The notes: generated by a model from the sequence alone, not told the origin. 12,521 nucleotides of DNA from PALSA-1336 sp038203095 (GCA_038203095.1 JBBREH010000037.1:1-12521); one strand, 5' to 3'; counted from the first letter of the stretch, positions 5,098-12,156 are shown. Program-made: numbers and translations.

Positions 5098-5733
5098 ATG
5101 ATTAAAGCAATAATTTTTGATATTGATGGTGTGCTGCTCGATTCCTATGAAGCCAATTTGGTTTATTACAAACATTTAGGCAAGCTTTTAAATTTAAAAA
5201 GTCCCGGTAAGGCGGCTTACCACAAAAAATTTTACTATCAACCCACGCGGGAGATTTTTAGAATTCTTAATAAAATTGAAGATGTAGAAAAATTAGAAGA
5301 AAAATTAAAGCTGTTTCGGGGTAAAATTACCCACCATTTACAATACGAAAAATTGTTTGATAATAGCACCGAGACGCTTAAAGAACTCTACAAAAAATAT
5401 AAACTTGGCATTGTTACCAGTAGGTCCGGGCCCGGTTTAAAAAGGTATTTTAAATTTGCCAAAACCAAAAAATATTTTAAAGTGGTAGTCGGCCTAGAGC
5501 ACGTAAAAAACCATAAGCCGCATCCGGAGCCACTTTTGCTTGCTGCCAAAAAACTCAAAGTAAAGCCTTCCCAAGCGGTTTACATAGGTGATGCGCCAAC
5601 GGACTTACTCGCGGCAAGGGCCGCAGGAATGAAAATTATTATCCACGGCATTAAAAAAGTTAGGGGCGCGGATGCCCGCATTTCACATTTTAATCAGCTT
5701 TTACCGGCAATTAAAAAGTTAGAAAAAAATTAA
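5098..5733 (+). CDS. HAD superfamily hydrolase (subfamily IA, phosphatase-like)
   Basis: All four HAD motifs are present in the 211-residue protein: motif I FDIDGVLLDS (nucleophile Asp8, acid-base Asp10), motif II in GIVTSR (Thr107/Ser108), motif III Lys140 in NHKPHPEP, and motif IV IGDAPTDLLAA (Asp165 and Asp169). A helical cap lies between motifs I and II (about 16-90), as in subfamily IA enzymes such as phosphoglycolate phosphatase and beta-phosphoglucomutase. The KPHPEPLLLAAKKL and GDAPTDLLAARAAGM stretches fit a small-molecule phosphatase; the substrate cannot be told. It is cytoplasmic. The ATG at 5098 directly gives the family start MIKAIIFDIDG. The YciI-family gene starts 8 nt after its stop, suggesting a joint transcript. 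No Shine-Dalgarno is seen. Confidence 0.92.
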   Translation: MIKAIIFDIDGVLLDSYEANLVYYKHLGKLLNLKSPGKAAYHKKFYYQPTREIFRILNKIEDVEKLEEKLKLFRGKITHHLQYEKLFDNSTETLKELYKKYKLGIVTSRSGPGLKRYFKFAKTKKYFKVVVGLEHVKNHKPHPEPLLLAAKKLKVKPSQAVYIGDAPTDLLAARAAGMKIIIHGIKKVRGADARISHFNQLLPAIKKLEKN

Positions 5734-5741
5734 CACTCATT

Positions 5742-6184
5742 ATGCAATTTCTTATTAGCGACGTAGAGCGAGTCCGTCCAGATAGCAATCGGGACGAGCG
5801 AGCCGAGGAGCTAATACAGGTTAAATACCTCGCCGCTTGCCCCGAGGAACCTTTATTATTGGTAAGGATGGCAAGGATAAAAAGGCTTTGGAGCGGCGGA
5901 TGGCTGTGAGGGAGGGACATCTTAAACTTGGTGATGAAATGGAAGCGGCAGGGGAGAGATGGTATGGCTGCGCTATGCTTAGTGACAGCGGTAAAATGAT
6001 TGGCTCAATGATGGTTATGGATTTCCCATCCAAGAGAAATCTGCAAAAATGGCTTAAGCGGGAGCCTTATGTAATCGGCAAAGTCTGGAAGAAAATTGAA
6101 ATTTGCAAATGCAATGTAAAAAACCCCTGGAAGTTTAACCGTCCAGAAGCTTTTTTTAAAAGAAAAGTTTTTTCAAGGAAATGA
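5742..6184 (+). pseudogene. YciI-family (YCII) gene split by a small insertion
   Basis: From 5859 the frame encodes a YCII-domain protein: IGKDGKDKKALERRMAVREGH, then GERWYGCAMLSDSGKMIGSMMVMDFPS and EPYVIGKVWKKIEI. YCII proteins are ferredoxin-fold, about 95-110 residues, often with a conserved His-Asp pair; their general role is unsettled. The usual start M-x-F-L-I-I lies at 5742 (ATG CAA TTT CTT ATT), 8 nt after the HAD stop. Between codon 5 and the rest lies a 101-bp excess with TTATTA at both ends. Deleting it gives one clean frame of about 113 residues. The downstream frame is still open back to a TTG at 5837 and has an ATG at 5900, so a shortened product is possible; the ATG at 5742 instead leads into a 55-codon frame ending at 5907-5909. 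A non-functional gene is the simplest reading. Confidence 0.85.
5752..5858. mobile_element. 95-bp non-coding insertion with TTATTA target duplication
   Basis: Direct repeats TTATTA at 5752-5757 and 5853-5858 flank 95 bp (5758-5852) that interrupt the YciI-family gene. The insert is GC-richer than its host gene. Its right half folds into a hairpin: AGGTT/AACCT outside and CCTCG/CGAGG inside, with a 5-nt bulge. Its left half is rich in GCGAG-type words. It has no coding capacity, so it resembles a MITE or similar passive element. Confidence 0.65.
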
Positions 6185-6232
6185 AACCAAAACCCCTGCG
6201 GTTACGTATTACTAGTAAGAAAGGTTTGCGTA

Positions 6233-7183
6233 ATGGCAGAATTAAGCGGATATTTGGCAAAATCAAAACTTAAGTGGGCAAAAAAAAGTCATTACGACCG
6301 GCTGATTATAGCCGGTTCGGTTATTTTTCTGTTTGTGGTGGCTTTTTTTGTAGTTTTACACCGGGTATTTTTTACTCCCGACCAATTTTATGTGTTGGCT
6401 TTTATAGTGGCTCTAATTAGCGGACAGGCCTGGGCGTTTGTCTGGGACTGGACGCCTTTACTGCTCCTGATTTTGGCTTACGAGTATTTGCGCGGCCTGG
6501 TTCCGCTCCTAAACCGCGGTATCCATTTTAATTTAATGTGGCGGTTCGACCTGCTAATTTTTGGCCATCTCCCGTCAGTGGTTTTACAAGGGGCTTTTTT
6601 TAACGTCAGTAGTTTCCACTGGTATGATTATGCCGCGACAGTTATTTATTTAATGCATTTTGTCTTACCTATGGTGGTGGGTTATATTTTTTGGGAAATA
6701 GACAGGCATTACTTTAAAGAGTATGTTATTGGGGTTGTTTCACTTTCGTATTTGTCATTTTTAACCTATTTAATTTTTCCCGCCGCGCCTCCTTGGATTG
6801 CGTCGGAGCAGGGTAATATTCCTCATTTGTACCACATTACCAATCTTGTGCTAGCGCGTATGTTTAATTATGTTTCCGTGCCTACAGTGTATGGTTTTTT
6901 TGGTGCTAATTTATACGCTGCAGTGCCGTCGCTTCATGCCGCGTATCCGTTGCTTACAGCGCTGTTTATTTTTAAAAAATGGCCTAAGCTTTGGCCGGTG
7001 TTAGTTGTATATGTGTCCACTGTGTGGCTGGCTTTAATGTATTTGGGTGAGCATTATTTTTTTGATGTGCTAGTGGGTGCCATATACGCGCTGGCTGTTT
7101 ACGCAATAATTCAAAGAGTCAAAATATCTTTTCAACAGAAAAAAACTAGTTCAAATATTTTACCGCATTTAGCCAGCCGTTAA
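6233..7183 (+). CDS. PAP2-superfamily membrane protein (lipid phosphatase/phosphotransferase-like)
   Basis: The 316-residue polytopic protein has about six or more membrane segments (first about 22-43, last about 256-295). PAP2 motif C2 is PSLHAAYP (232-239, His235) and motif C3 is YLGEHYFFDVLVG (270-282, catalytic His274 and Asp278). The stretch FPAAPPW (182-188) before C2, in place of the K-x6-RP motif C1 of classic phosphatases, is the layout seen in inositol-phosphorylceramide-synthase-type (Aur1-like) members. These enzymes remove or transfer a lipid-linked phosphate group; the substrate here is unknown. The active site should face outward. An AAAGG ribosome site (6220-6224) lies 8 nt before the ATG. 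Its 3' end overlaps the convergent M23 peptidase gene by 38 nt. Confidence 0.85.
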   Translation: MAELSGYLAKSKLKWAKKSHYDRLIIAGSVIFLFVVAFFVVLHRVFFTPDQFYVLAFIVALISGQAWAFVWDWTPLLLLILAYEYLRGLVPLLNRGIHFNLMWRFDLLIFGHLPSVVLQGAFFNVSSFHWYDYAATVIYLMHFVLPMVVGYIFWEIDRHYFKEYVIGVVSLSYLSFLTYLIFPAAPPWIASEQGNIPHLYHITNLVLARMFNYVSVPTVYGFFGANLYAAVPSLHAAYPLLTALFIFKKWPKLWPVLVVYVSTVWLALMYLGEHYFFDVLVGAIYALAVYAIIQRVKISFQQKKTSSNILPHLASR

Positions 7184-7775
7184 GCTCGCTTTGCTTTTGA
7201 ACATAACCTAAAATATTTATTAATGTCCCTTTATGGATGCCAAAATGTAAGTGCTTGCGTTCGCCATCGGTTTCCATGGAATAACCGGTGCCTAAAACGG
7301 CAATTTGCTCGCCGGCTTTAACATTATCCCCAACATTTAGAGCTATTGATGAGAGCCGAAGGTGTCCGTAAATTATGGTGACATCAACGCCATCCAATTT
7401 ACAGCTTTGAACAACTACGCCGCCGTAACCGGTGGCGGATTTTTTTAACAGCAATTTTCCGTCGCAAGCCGCAAAAATCGGCACGTCTATGTTTCGTTCG
7501 TCCGGTAAAGTTTCAAAATCCGTGCCGGTATGATAGCCGTTAAATTTTTCCGGTTGCACCGGCGAATTTATCTTGGTAATGTAAATACCAAAAGGTTTTT
7601 TAGTCACTCGGTTTAGAGCGTTAGTAATTGGCTCATCAAAATTTGTCGTTAAGGTTGCAATGGGAGTGCTGGATGAAAATGGAGTAATGGGCAAAGTATG
7701 TGACATATTAGCATCCTGACCGCATCTGGCTGCAACCAAACTAATTACGGCGACTGACAAATAAATTCTGTTCAT
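7146..7775 (-). CDS. M23 family metallopeptidase (LytM-like)
   Basis: The 209-residue protein has a hydrophobic N-terminus (about residues 4-16) that looks like a signal peptide or membrane anchor. A Cys at 18 sits in VAARC, where Arg at -1 breaks the lipobox, so a lipoprotein is unlikely. After a Ser/Thr/Pro-rich linker (about 25-45) comes a LytM domain with zinc ligands His82 and Asp86 in GYHTGTDF and His177 in HLHFG, plus catalytic His138 in IIYGHL and His175. All key residues are present, so it is probably an active peptidoglycan endopeptidase working outside the membrane. It diverges from the EamA transporter gene (41-nt gap) and overlaps the PAP2 gene at its 3' end; no terminator is seen for it. 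Confidence 0.88.
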   Translation of the reverse strand: MNRIYLSVAVISLVAARCGQDANMSHTLPITPFSSSTPIATLTTNFDEPITNALNRVTKKPFGIYITKINSPVQPEKFNGYHTGTDFETLPDERNIDVPIFAACDGKLLLKKSATGYGGVVVQSCKLDGVDVTIIYGHLRLSSIALNVGDNVKAGEQIAVLGTGYSMETDGERKHLHFGIHKGTLINILGYVQKQSELNGWLNAVKYLN

Positions 7776-7816
7776 ATCAAAAAGTTATTAATTTTGCTAA
7801 AATCATTATAACATCT

Positions 7817-8716
7817 ATGAGTATTAGTGAAACCACAAAAGGGGATTTGGCAATTTTAGCTCAATCTTTTTTAACAGCCTTTTTTCCAATAGTCGCTGTT
7901 ATTTCCTATAAGTCTATTAGTCCGCTAGTGGCTTTATTTTTCTCCACGGTATTTACAACTGTGTTCTTTTTAGTACTGTTTATTATTAAAGGCAAGTGGC
8001 TAGATTTGTTTAAAAAAGGGGTGATTATAGAATTGTTTTTAGTGGCTTTGTTAATTGGCGTTGGTTATTATGGTTTGTATTTTTTTGGTTTAAAAACTAC
8101 CTCGGCAGGCAATGCTAGTTTAATTTCTTTAATGGAGATCTTTTTTAGCTATTTGTTCTTTAATATTTGGAAACAGGAGCCCTTTGATGCCAAGCATATT
8201 TTAGGTAGTGTGCTAATGTTACTGGGCGCCACGCTTGTGTTATTTAACAGAACTTCCACATTAAAATTGGGCGATTTATTGGTTTTGATTGCCACAATGC
8301 TTCCACCTTTAGGCAATTACTATCAGCAAAAATTAAGGAAACGGATTAGCAGTCAAGCTATTCTTTTTGGTAGAAGTTTTTTGACTTTACCATTTTTGGC
8401 TATTTTGGCCTTGCTTTTTAAGGAAAATTTAGCTTGGGAAAATATCCAATCATCCTTGTGGTTTTTTGTTTTAAATGGAGTTGTATTTTTAGGAATAAGT
8501 AAAATTTTTTGGTTGGAAGGTATTCACCGTATTTCGGTGACCAAGGCTAATGTGGTTAGCAGTGTTTATCCGGCTTTTACCTTGCTGTTAGCCGCGTTAT
8601 TTTTGCGTCAGTATCCTACAATTTGGCAGTTGATAGCTTTTGTTCCGCTAATGCTTGGTCTGGTTTTGCTTACCTATCAAAAAACCGCTTCTCTAAATGA
8701 GAGCGGCATGATGTAA
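7817..8716 (+). CDS. EamA/DMT family transporter
   Basis: The 299-residue protein has about ten membrane segments in two EamA halves (about residues 8-143 and 152-288), the standard size and layout of the drug/metabolite transporter superfamily. Typical features are GLKTTSAGNASLISLMEIFFSYLF in the first half and ISVTKANVVSSVYPAFTLLLAALFL in the second. The family moves amino acids, nucleotide-type compounds or other small metabolites across the inner membrane; the substrate cannot be predicted. No Shine-Dalgarno precedes the ATG; TAAAAT (7798-7803) 13 nt upstream is a possible -10 box with a very short leader. The last codons also encode a terminator for the opposite strand (8679-8706). Confidence 0.9.
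   Translation: MSISETTKGDLAILAQSFLTAFFPIVAVISYKSISPLVALFFSTVFTTVFFLVLFIIKGKWLDLFKKGVIIELFLVALLIGVGYYGLYFFGLKTTSAGNASLISLMEIFFSYLFFNIWKQEPFDAKHILGSVLMLLGATLVLFNRTSTLKLGDLLVLIATMLPPLGNYYQQKLRKRISSQAILFGRSFLTLPFLAILALLFKENLAWENIQSSLWFFVLNGVVFLGISKIFWLEGIHRISVTKANVVSSVYPAFTLLLAALFLRQYPTIWQLIAFVPLMLGLVLLTYQKTASLNESGMM
8679..8706 (-). terminator. Minus-strand terminator inside the transporter coding end
   Basis: On the minus strand CCGCT+CTC pairs with GAG+AGCGG (one bulged base, 5-nt loop), followed at once by TTTTTT. It is about 97 nt past the stop of the deaminase-like gene at 8803-9792 and overlaps the last 13 codons of the convergent transporter. Confidence 0.6.
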
Positions 8717-8802
8717 GTGTGTGAGGTTATACTTTGAGGCTGCCACAGAGGACTGCCCACAGGAGATTTTTTCCTTAGGGTCAGGATAACGGCAAAATAA
8801 AA

Positions 8803-9792
8803 CTATTTAATAAAACTTGCCTCCAGCGCATGCTTAGTAGCTTGGTCGAGTTCTTTTTGCGTCATAATTTTATTGTCTAAAAGAAATTGGTGTTCTTTGT
8901 TAATGCCGGTTTGATACATTTCCGGGCCGTCTGTGCAAATGGCAAATTTAACTTTGTTTTTTAGCAATATCTTAATCACATTTTTTAAATCGGCAACATT
9001 CTTTATAACCGAGTTGCGCAAGTTGGAGGTCGGGCAAATTTCCAAAGTAATTTTATTTTTTACAATATCACGCATTAGCTCTTTATCTTGAACGCATTCC
9101 ACGCCGTGGCCAATTCTGTCCGGTTTTATTTCCCTCACCACGTAACGCATTTCCTCCAGCTGGTTTTCCTCGCCGGTATGAATAGTTATGCCAAGGCCGG
9201 CTTGGCGCGCCTTGAAAAACAAAGCTTTGTGTTCTTGTATGGAAAAGTTTTTTCGGTTTGGGCCGGCCACGTCTACGCCCACAATACCAAATTTTTGATA
9301 TTTTATTGCCTTATTAATAATCACCTCATTTTGCTTAAACGTAAGCGGGCGGTGCATCATTAAAATTAGCCCGGCTTTAACTTGAGGGTACTCCAATATG
9401 GATTTTTCCATCCCCCAAACGGCCGACATAATTATATGGTCCAAATCCCTTTCTCCGCCGCGGTTTCTTAGCATAGGGTTGAAGCGCAATTCGTGAACCG
9501 TAATGTTGCTTTTACGATAGCCGCCGGAAATGGTGGATTTAACACTTTCTTCAATTGCCTCAGGGCTGGACTGGATTAATTCTGTCCAATGGAAAAAATT
9601 TTTATCCATTGCGTCCAAGTTTTTGTTTTTTTCCGCACCCGTCATAGTGACCATATCTCTAAAATCCCAGTAATTTTTACTGGGCAGGCGAATACCCTGG
9701 CGGTGGGCAATGGACCAAAGTATGGCAGGGGATACAGCCGCGCCTAAATGACTGTGGAGTTCTACGGCAGGTTTTTTGTTTGGCGGGTTCAT
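8803..9792 (-). CDS. Adenosine-deaminase-like metal-dependent amidohydrolase
   Basis: The 329-residue TIM-barrel protein keeps the ADA metal ligands: His13 and His15 in ELHSHLG, His205 in IHTGEE with general acid Glu208, His229 in RIGHG, and Asp288 in CTDGP. VGVDVAGPN and EICPTSN are further ADA-family landmarks. Adenosine deaminase converts adenosine to inosine. Two substrate-site positions differ from the classic enzyme: the HLDG motif reads HLGA, so the Asp that contacts the ribose is missing, and TDDP reads TDGP, so the second Asp that contacts the base is glycine. The fold and hydrolytic centre are intact but the substrate may not be adenosine. It is cytoplasmic, single-gene, with no Shine-Dalgarno; its terminator is at 8679-8706. 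Confidence 0.85.
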   Translation of the reverse strand: MNPPNKKPAVELHSHLGAAVSPAILWSIAHRQGIRLPSKNYWDFRDMVTMTGAEKNKNLDAMDKNFFHWTELIQSSPEAIEESVKSTISGGYRKSNITVHELRFNPMLRNRGGERDLDHIIMSAVWGMEKSILEYPQVKAGLILMMHRPLTFKQNEVIINKAIKYQKFGIVGVDVAGPNRKNFSIQEHKALFFKARQAGLGITIHTGEENQLEEMRYVVREIKPDRIGHGVECVQDKELMRDIVKNKITLEICPTSNLRNSVIKNVADLKNVIKILLKNKVKFAICTDGPEMYQTGINKEHQFLLDNKIMTQKELDQATKHALEASFIK

Positions 9793-9807
9793 AAGCTAGT
9801 TAACTTT

Positions 9808-9889
9808 TGGCGTCATTCTGAATGCATCTGAAGAATCTATTTTTCGAGATCCTTCGCTTATAGTTTCCTTGATTCTCAGGATGACGCCA
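9808..9889. repeat. 82-bp interspersed inverted-repeat element
   Basis: TGGCGTCATTCTGA (9808-9821) and TCAGGATGACGCCA (9876-9889) are inverted with one mismatch; between them are AAGAATC and GATCCTTCGC words. This is the well-known CATTCTGAA...CTCAGGATGAC type of intergenic repeat found in many unrelated bacteria. It fills the gap between the divergent deaminase-like and cupin genes. Confidence 0.75.
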
Positions 9890-9925
9890 TTAAAGGAGGA
9901 ATTTAGTCCCATTTTAGCAGGCTTT

Positions 9926-9953
9926 TTGGAAATTTTCAAATCTTTGATATAAT
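9926..9953 (+). promoter_or_regulatory. Promoter producing a leaderless cupin mRNA
   Basis: TTGGAA (9926-9931), 16 nt, then TATAAT (9948-9953) with TGA extending it upstream. The -10 box ends 6 nt before the ATG at 9960, so transcription should start at or next to the start codon. No Shine-Dalgarno is present. Confidence 0.65.
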
Positions 9954-9959
9954 TATATT

Positions 9960-10364
9960 ATGTCTAATAACTACATTGAAAATCGTCCTTGGGGTAGTTA
10001 TGAAATTTTAAGTGAGTTTGCCGTGAGTGAGCCGGGGTTTTTAGATGTGTGCGTAAAAAAAATGATAGTTAAGCCCGGGCAGAGAGTTTCTTACCAGTCC
10101 CATAAACTGCGCAACGAACACTGGTTTTTTGTGCAGGGGCAAGGCATGGTAATTTTGAATGATAAAGAAATCACGGTAAATGTGGGCGACTTTGTTAACG
10201 TTAAGATCGGCGACAAACATCGCGTAATTAATATATCCAAAACTCAAGACCTAATATTCATTGAAACCCAAACCGGTCACTACGACGAAGATGACATAGA
10301 GCGTTTTCAGGACGACTATGGGCCAAGAAAAGTGACGGGCTATAGAGGGAAGTTTAATAAATAA
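9960..10364 (+). CDS. Stand-alone mannose-6-phosphate isomerase type II cupin
   Basis: The 134-residue protein matches the C-terminal isomerase domain of ManC/AlgA-type bifunctional enzymes: RPWGSYEIL (9-17), KKMIVKPGQRVSYQSH (33-48), RNEHWFFVQGQGMVILND (51-68), GDFVNVKIGDKHRVIN (76-91) and an IETQTGHYDEDDIERFQDDYG tail. Likely metal ligands are Gln46, His48, Glu53 and His88. The reaction is interconversion of fructose 6-phosphate and mannose 6-phosphate, feeding GDP-mannose and surface glycans. The nucleotidyltransferase half is absent, as is common for single-domain forms. It is cytoplasmic and leads a two-gene unit, with a promoter that gives a leaderless message. Confidence 0.9.
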   Translation: MSNNYIENRPWGSYEILSEFAVSEPGFLDVCVKKMIVKPGQRVSYQSHKLRNEHWFFVQGQGMVILNDKEITVNVGDFVNVKIGDKHRVINISKTQDLIFIETQTGHYDEDDIERFQDDYGPRKVTGYRGKFNK

Positions 10365-10374
10365 ATTAAAATTT

Positions 10375-10773
10375 ATGGGAAGATATCAAAATGCCGAGGG
10401 TCGTGTTCCGTCTGCAGATAGCCCATTGACTCGAGTTAATGGACTAAACCCAGAACAAAAATTGCAGTTAGAAAAATATTTGGGCGATCATTACAAAATA
10501 AAGCCGAAAGTTTTTAAGAAATGGATGACCCATGGTAATAGACATTTATTTGAACAAGATGGTAGTGGTTATCGAACACTTGAAATAATAGAAGATGCAT
10601 TAAACGACCTTTTTCCTAGTCAATCTTTTACTACTAATGACCAAGTACAAGTACCGCAACCTTTAGATAGTATTTTAAATAAATTGAAGAATAAGAATAT
10701 AGATCCATCACTAGTGTCCGGTAAATATAAAATCAGGAAATTTATTGTTTTAAGCAAGCGATATTTTTTATAA
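10375..10773 (+). CDS. Hypothetical protein, unknown
   Basis: This 132-residue protein begins 10 nt after the cupin stop with no ribosome site, so it is probably read from the same message. I do not recognise its family. It is soluble, without signal peptide or membrane segment. Residues 24-80 look like charged helices (NPEQKLQLEKYLGDHYKIKP and a TLEIIEDALNDLF helix), then a Gln/Pro-rich linker (about 88-97), then a second helical part ending in a basic, aromatic tail (IRKFIVLSKRYFL). The basic, helix-rich make-up would suit a small nucleic-acid-binding protein, but no motif proves it. It is more AT-rich than the neighbouring genes, which could mean recent acquisition or weak constraint. Confidence 0.6.
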   Translation: MGRYQNAEGRVPSADSPLTRVNGLNPEQKLQLEKYLGDHYKIKPKVFKKWMTHGNRHLFEQDGSGYRTLEIIEDALNDLFPSQSFTTNDQVQVPQPLDSILNKLKNKNIDPSLVSGKYKIRKFIVLSKRYFL

Positions 10774-10946
10774 AATCAAGCATTTTTAAATTCAAATCGA
10801 AAAGTGGATAAGTCAAAAATTGTATTTTATTTAAGAGAGTAATAGGAATTTAAAAAAAATTAACCGGACACCAGTGATAGATCCATATGCTCTTATAGGG
10901 GGGGATAGTAAGGCCAACGAAAAAAGTAAGATATAATTTAAAATTA

Positions 10947-10979
10947 AAAACCGCCCCGATATTTTTTCGGAGCGGTTTT
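10947..10979 (-). terminator. Terminator of glutamine synthetase (bidirectional)
   Basis: AAAACCGC (10947-10954) pairs with GCGGTTTT (10972-10979), extended by CCGA/TCGG across one mismatch. It lies 21 nt past the stop codon of the minus-strand synthetase and ends in T runs on both strands, so it can also stop the plus-strand cupin unit. The rest of 10774-10946 is AT-rich, holds a run of seven G near 10898-10904, and has no gene that I can see. Confidence 0.85.
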
Positions 10980-11000
10980 ACATTATCGTAATCTATTTTT

Positions 11001-12119
11001 TTAATACAACCTGCTTGGGTTTGGTATGCTGGGCGCGGCAGGGGTTTTTTCTTCCGGGAATTCAAAGTTACTCCAGCCATATTTGTCGGGGTTAAAGCCT
11101 TCGCCACAAGTAGTTTCAATAAGTGAGGTACAAATTTGGTAAGGGTCTAGGTTGGCGGCAGGACGACGGTCTTCTAAGTAGCCACGGCCTTTGTTGGCAG
11201 TATCCATTGGAATTCTAATAGAAGCGCCGCGGTCTGAAACGCCGTAGCGGAAATCTTTATAAGAGCAGGTTTCGTGCTTGCCGGTTAAACGTAGGTGATT
11301 ATCCGCGCCGTAAACGCGCATATGCTCTTTGCGGAAACGACCTAATTTTTCACAGGCAGATTTAATAACTTCCAGCCCGCCGGTTTCGCGCATAGCGCGG
11401 GTGGAAAAGTTGGTGTGTCCGCCGGCTCCGTTCCAGTCGCCGTTCATAGGTTTAGGGTCTAGCTTCGCGTATGCGCCAAATTCTTCACCGAGTCTATACA
11501 AAAGCCAGCGAGCAAGCCAAAGATGGTCGCCAGCTTCTACGCCACCCAAAGTGCCAATTTGAAATTCCCATTGCGCCGGCATAACTTCTGCGTTTATGCC
11601 TGAAATCGCCAAACCGGCCTCTAAACAGGCTTTTAAATGCGCTTCGACTAAAGGACGGCCGTGGACCTCGTCATAGCCCACACCGCAATAATAGCGTCCT
11701 TGCGGGCTTGGATAGCCATTTACTGGCCAGCCAAATGGCCAATCATTTTGTCCGTATAAAGTGTATTCTTGTTCAATGCCAAACCAAGGCTCGTGTTCTT
11801 TATATTTTTCTTCAACCATAGCCAAAACGTGGCGGGTGTTGGTTACATGAGGTGTACCGTCGGGATTTAGCACTTCGCACAATACTAAAATATTATCACC
11901 TTTGTTAATTGGATCGGGTACAAAGTAGACCGGCTTGAGCATGCAGTCGGAAAAATGTCCTTCGGCCTGTTCGGTACTACTGCCGTCAAAACCCCACATA
12001 GGCAAATCGGATAATTTTCTTATCGGCCCGTTAACGATTTTAGTTTTTGATCTTAACTTTTGGGTCGGCTTTCTGCCGTCCAACCAAATGTACTCGGCCA
12101 TAACTTTACCGTTGGTCAT
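11001..12119 (-). CDS. glnII: Glutamine synthetase, type II (GSII, eukaryotic-like)
   Basis: The 372-residue enzyme makes glutamine from glutamate, ammonia and ATP in the cytoplasm. It is of the short GSII class (decamer in known members), not the 450-470-residue GSI: MAEYIWLDG near the start, MWGFDGSST at about 41-49, metal-binding Glu in WFGIEQEY (about 112-119), INAEVMPAQWEFQIG (about 175-189), NGAGGHTNFSTR (about 230-241) and RGYLEDRRPAANLDPY (about 312-327) with the catalytic Glu flap. All appear intact. A TTG 24 nt upstream would add eight residues, but its codons overlap the GGAGGGAG ribosome-site-like run; I prefer the ATG at 12117-12119, although the spacing is long, and the next ATG (at 12099-12101) is also possible. 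GSII lacks the adenylylation control of GSI. The terminator is at 10947-10979. It is unusual in bacteria and suggests lateral inheritance. Confidence 0.93.
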   Translation of the reverse strand: MTNGKVMAEYIWLDGRKPTQKLRSKTKIVNGPIRKLSDLPMWGFDGSSTEQAEGHFSDCMLKPVYFVPDPINKGDNILVLCEVLNPDGTPHVTNTRHVLAMVEEKYKEHEPWFGIEQEYTLYGQNDWPFGWPVNGYPSPQGRYYCGVGYDEVHGRPLVEAHLKACLEAGLAISGINAEVMPAQWEFQIGTLGGVEAGDHLWLARWLLYRLGEEFGAYAKLDPKPMNGDWNGAGGHTNFSTRAMRETGGLEVIKSACEKLGRFRKEHMRVYGADNHLRLTGKHETCSYKDFRYGVSDRGASIRIPMDTANKGRGYLEDRRPAANLDPYQICTSLIETTCGEGFNPDKYGWSNFEFPEEKTPAAPSIPNPSRLY

Positions 12120-12156
12120 ATTAGTTTTGCTTTCTCCCTCCAAGGAGATTTAAGAT

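Noticed and set aside
7807..7812. TATAAC as the -10 of the EamA gene
   Set aside because: It is only 4 nt before the ATG, so transcription would begin inside the coding region; TAAAAT at 7798 is the better, still weak, choice.
9892..9899. Strong Shine-Dalgarno AAAGGAGG with no gene
   Set aside because: No ATG, GTG or TTG lies 5-12 nt downstream on the plus strand, and the cupin ATG is 60 nt away; taken as chance or as part of the repeat flank.
10931..10936. TATAAT on the plus strand before the GSII terminator
   Set aside because: No -35 or TG extension, and no gene follows on that strand before the terminator; expected by chance in AT-rich DNA.
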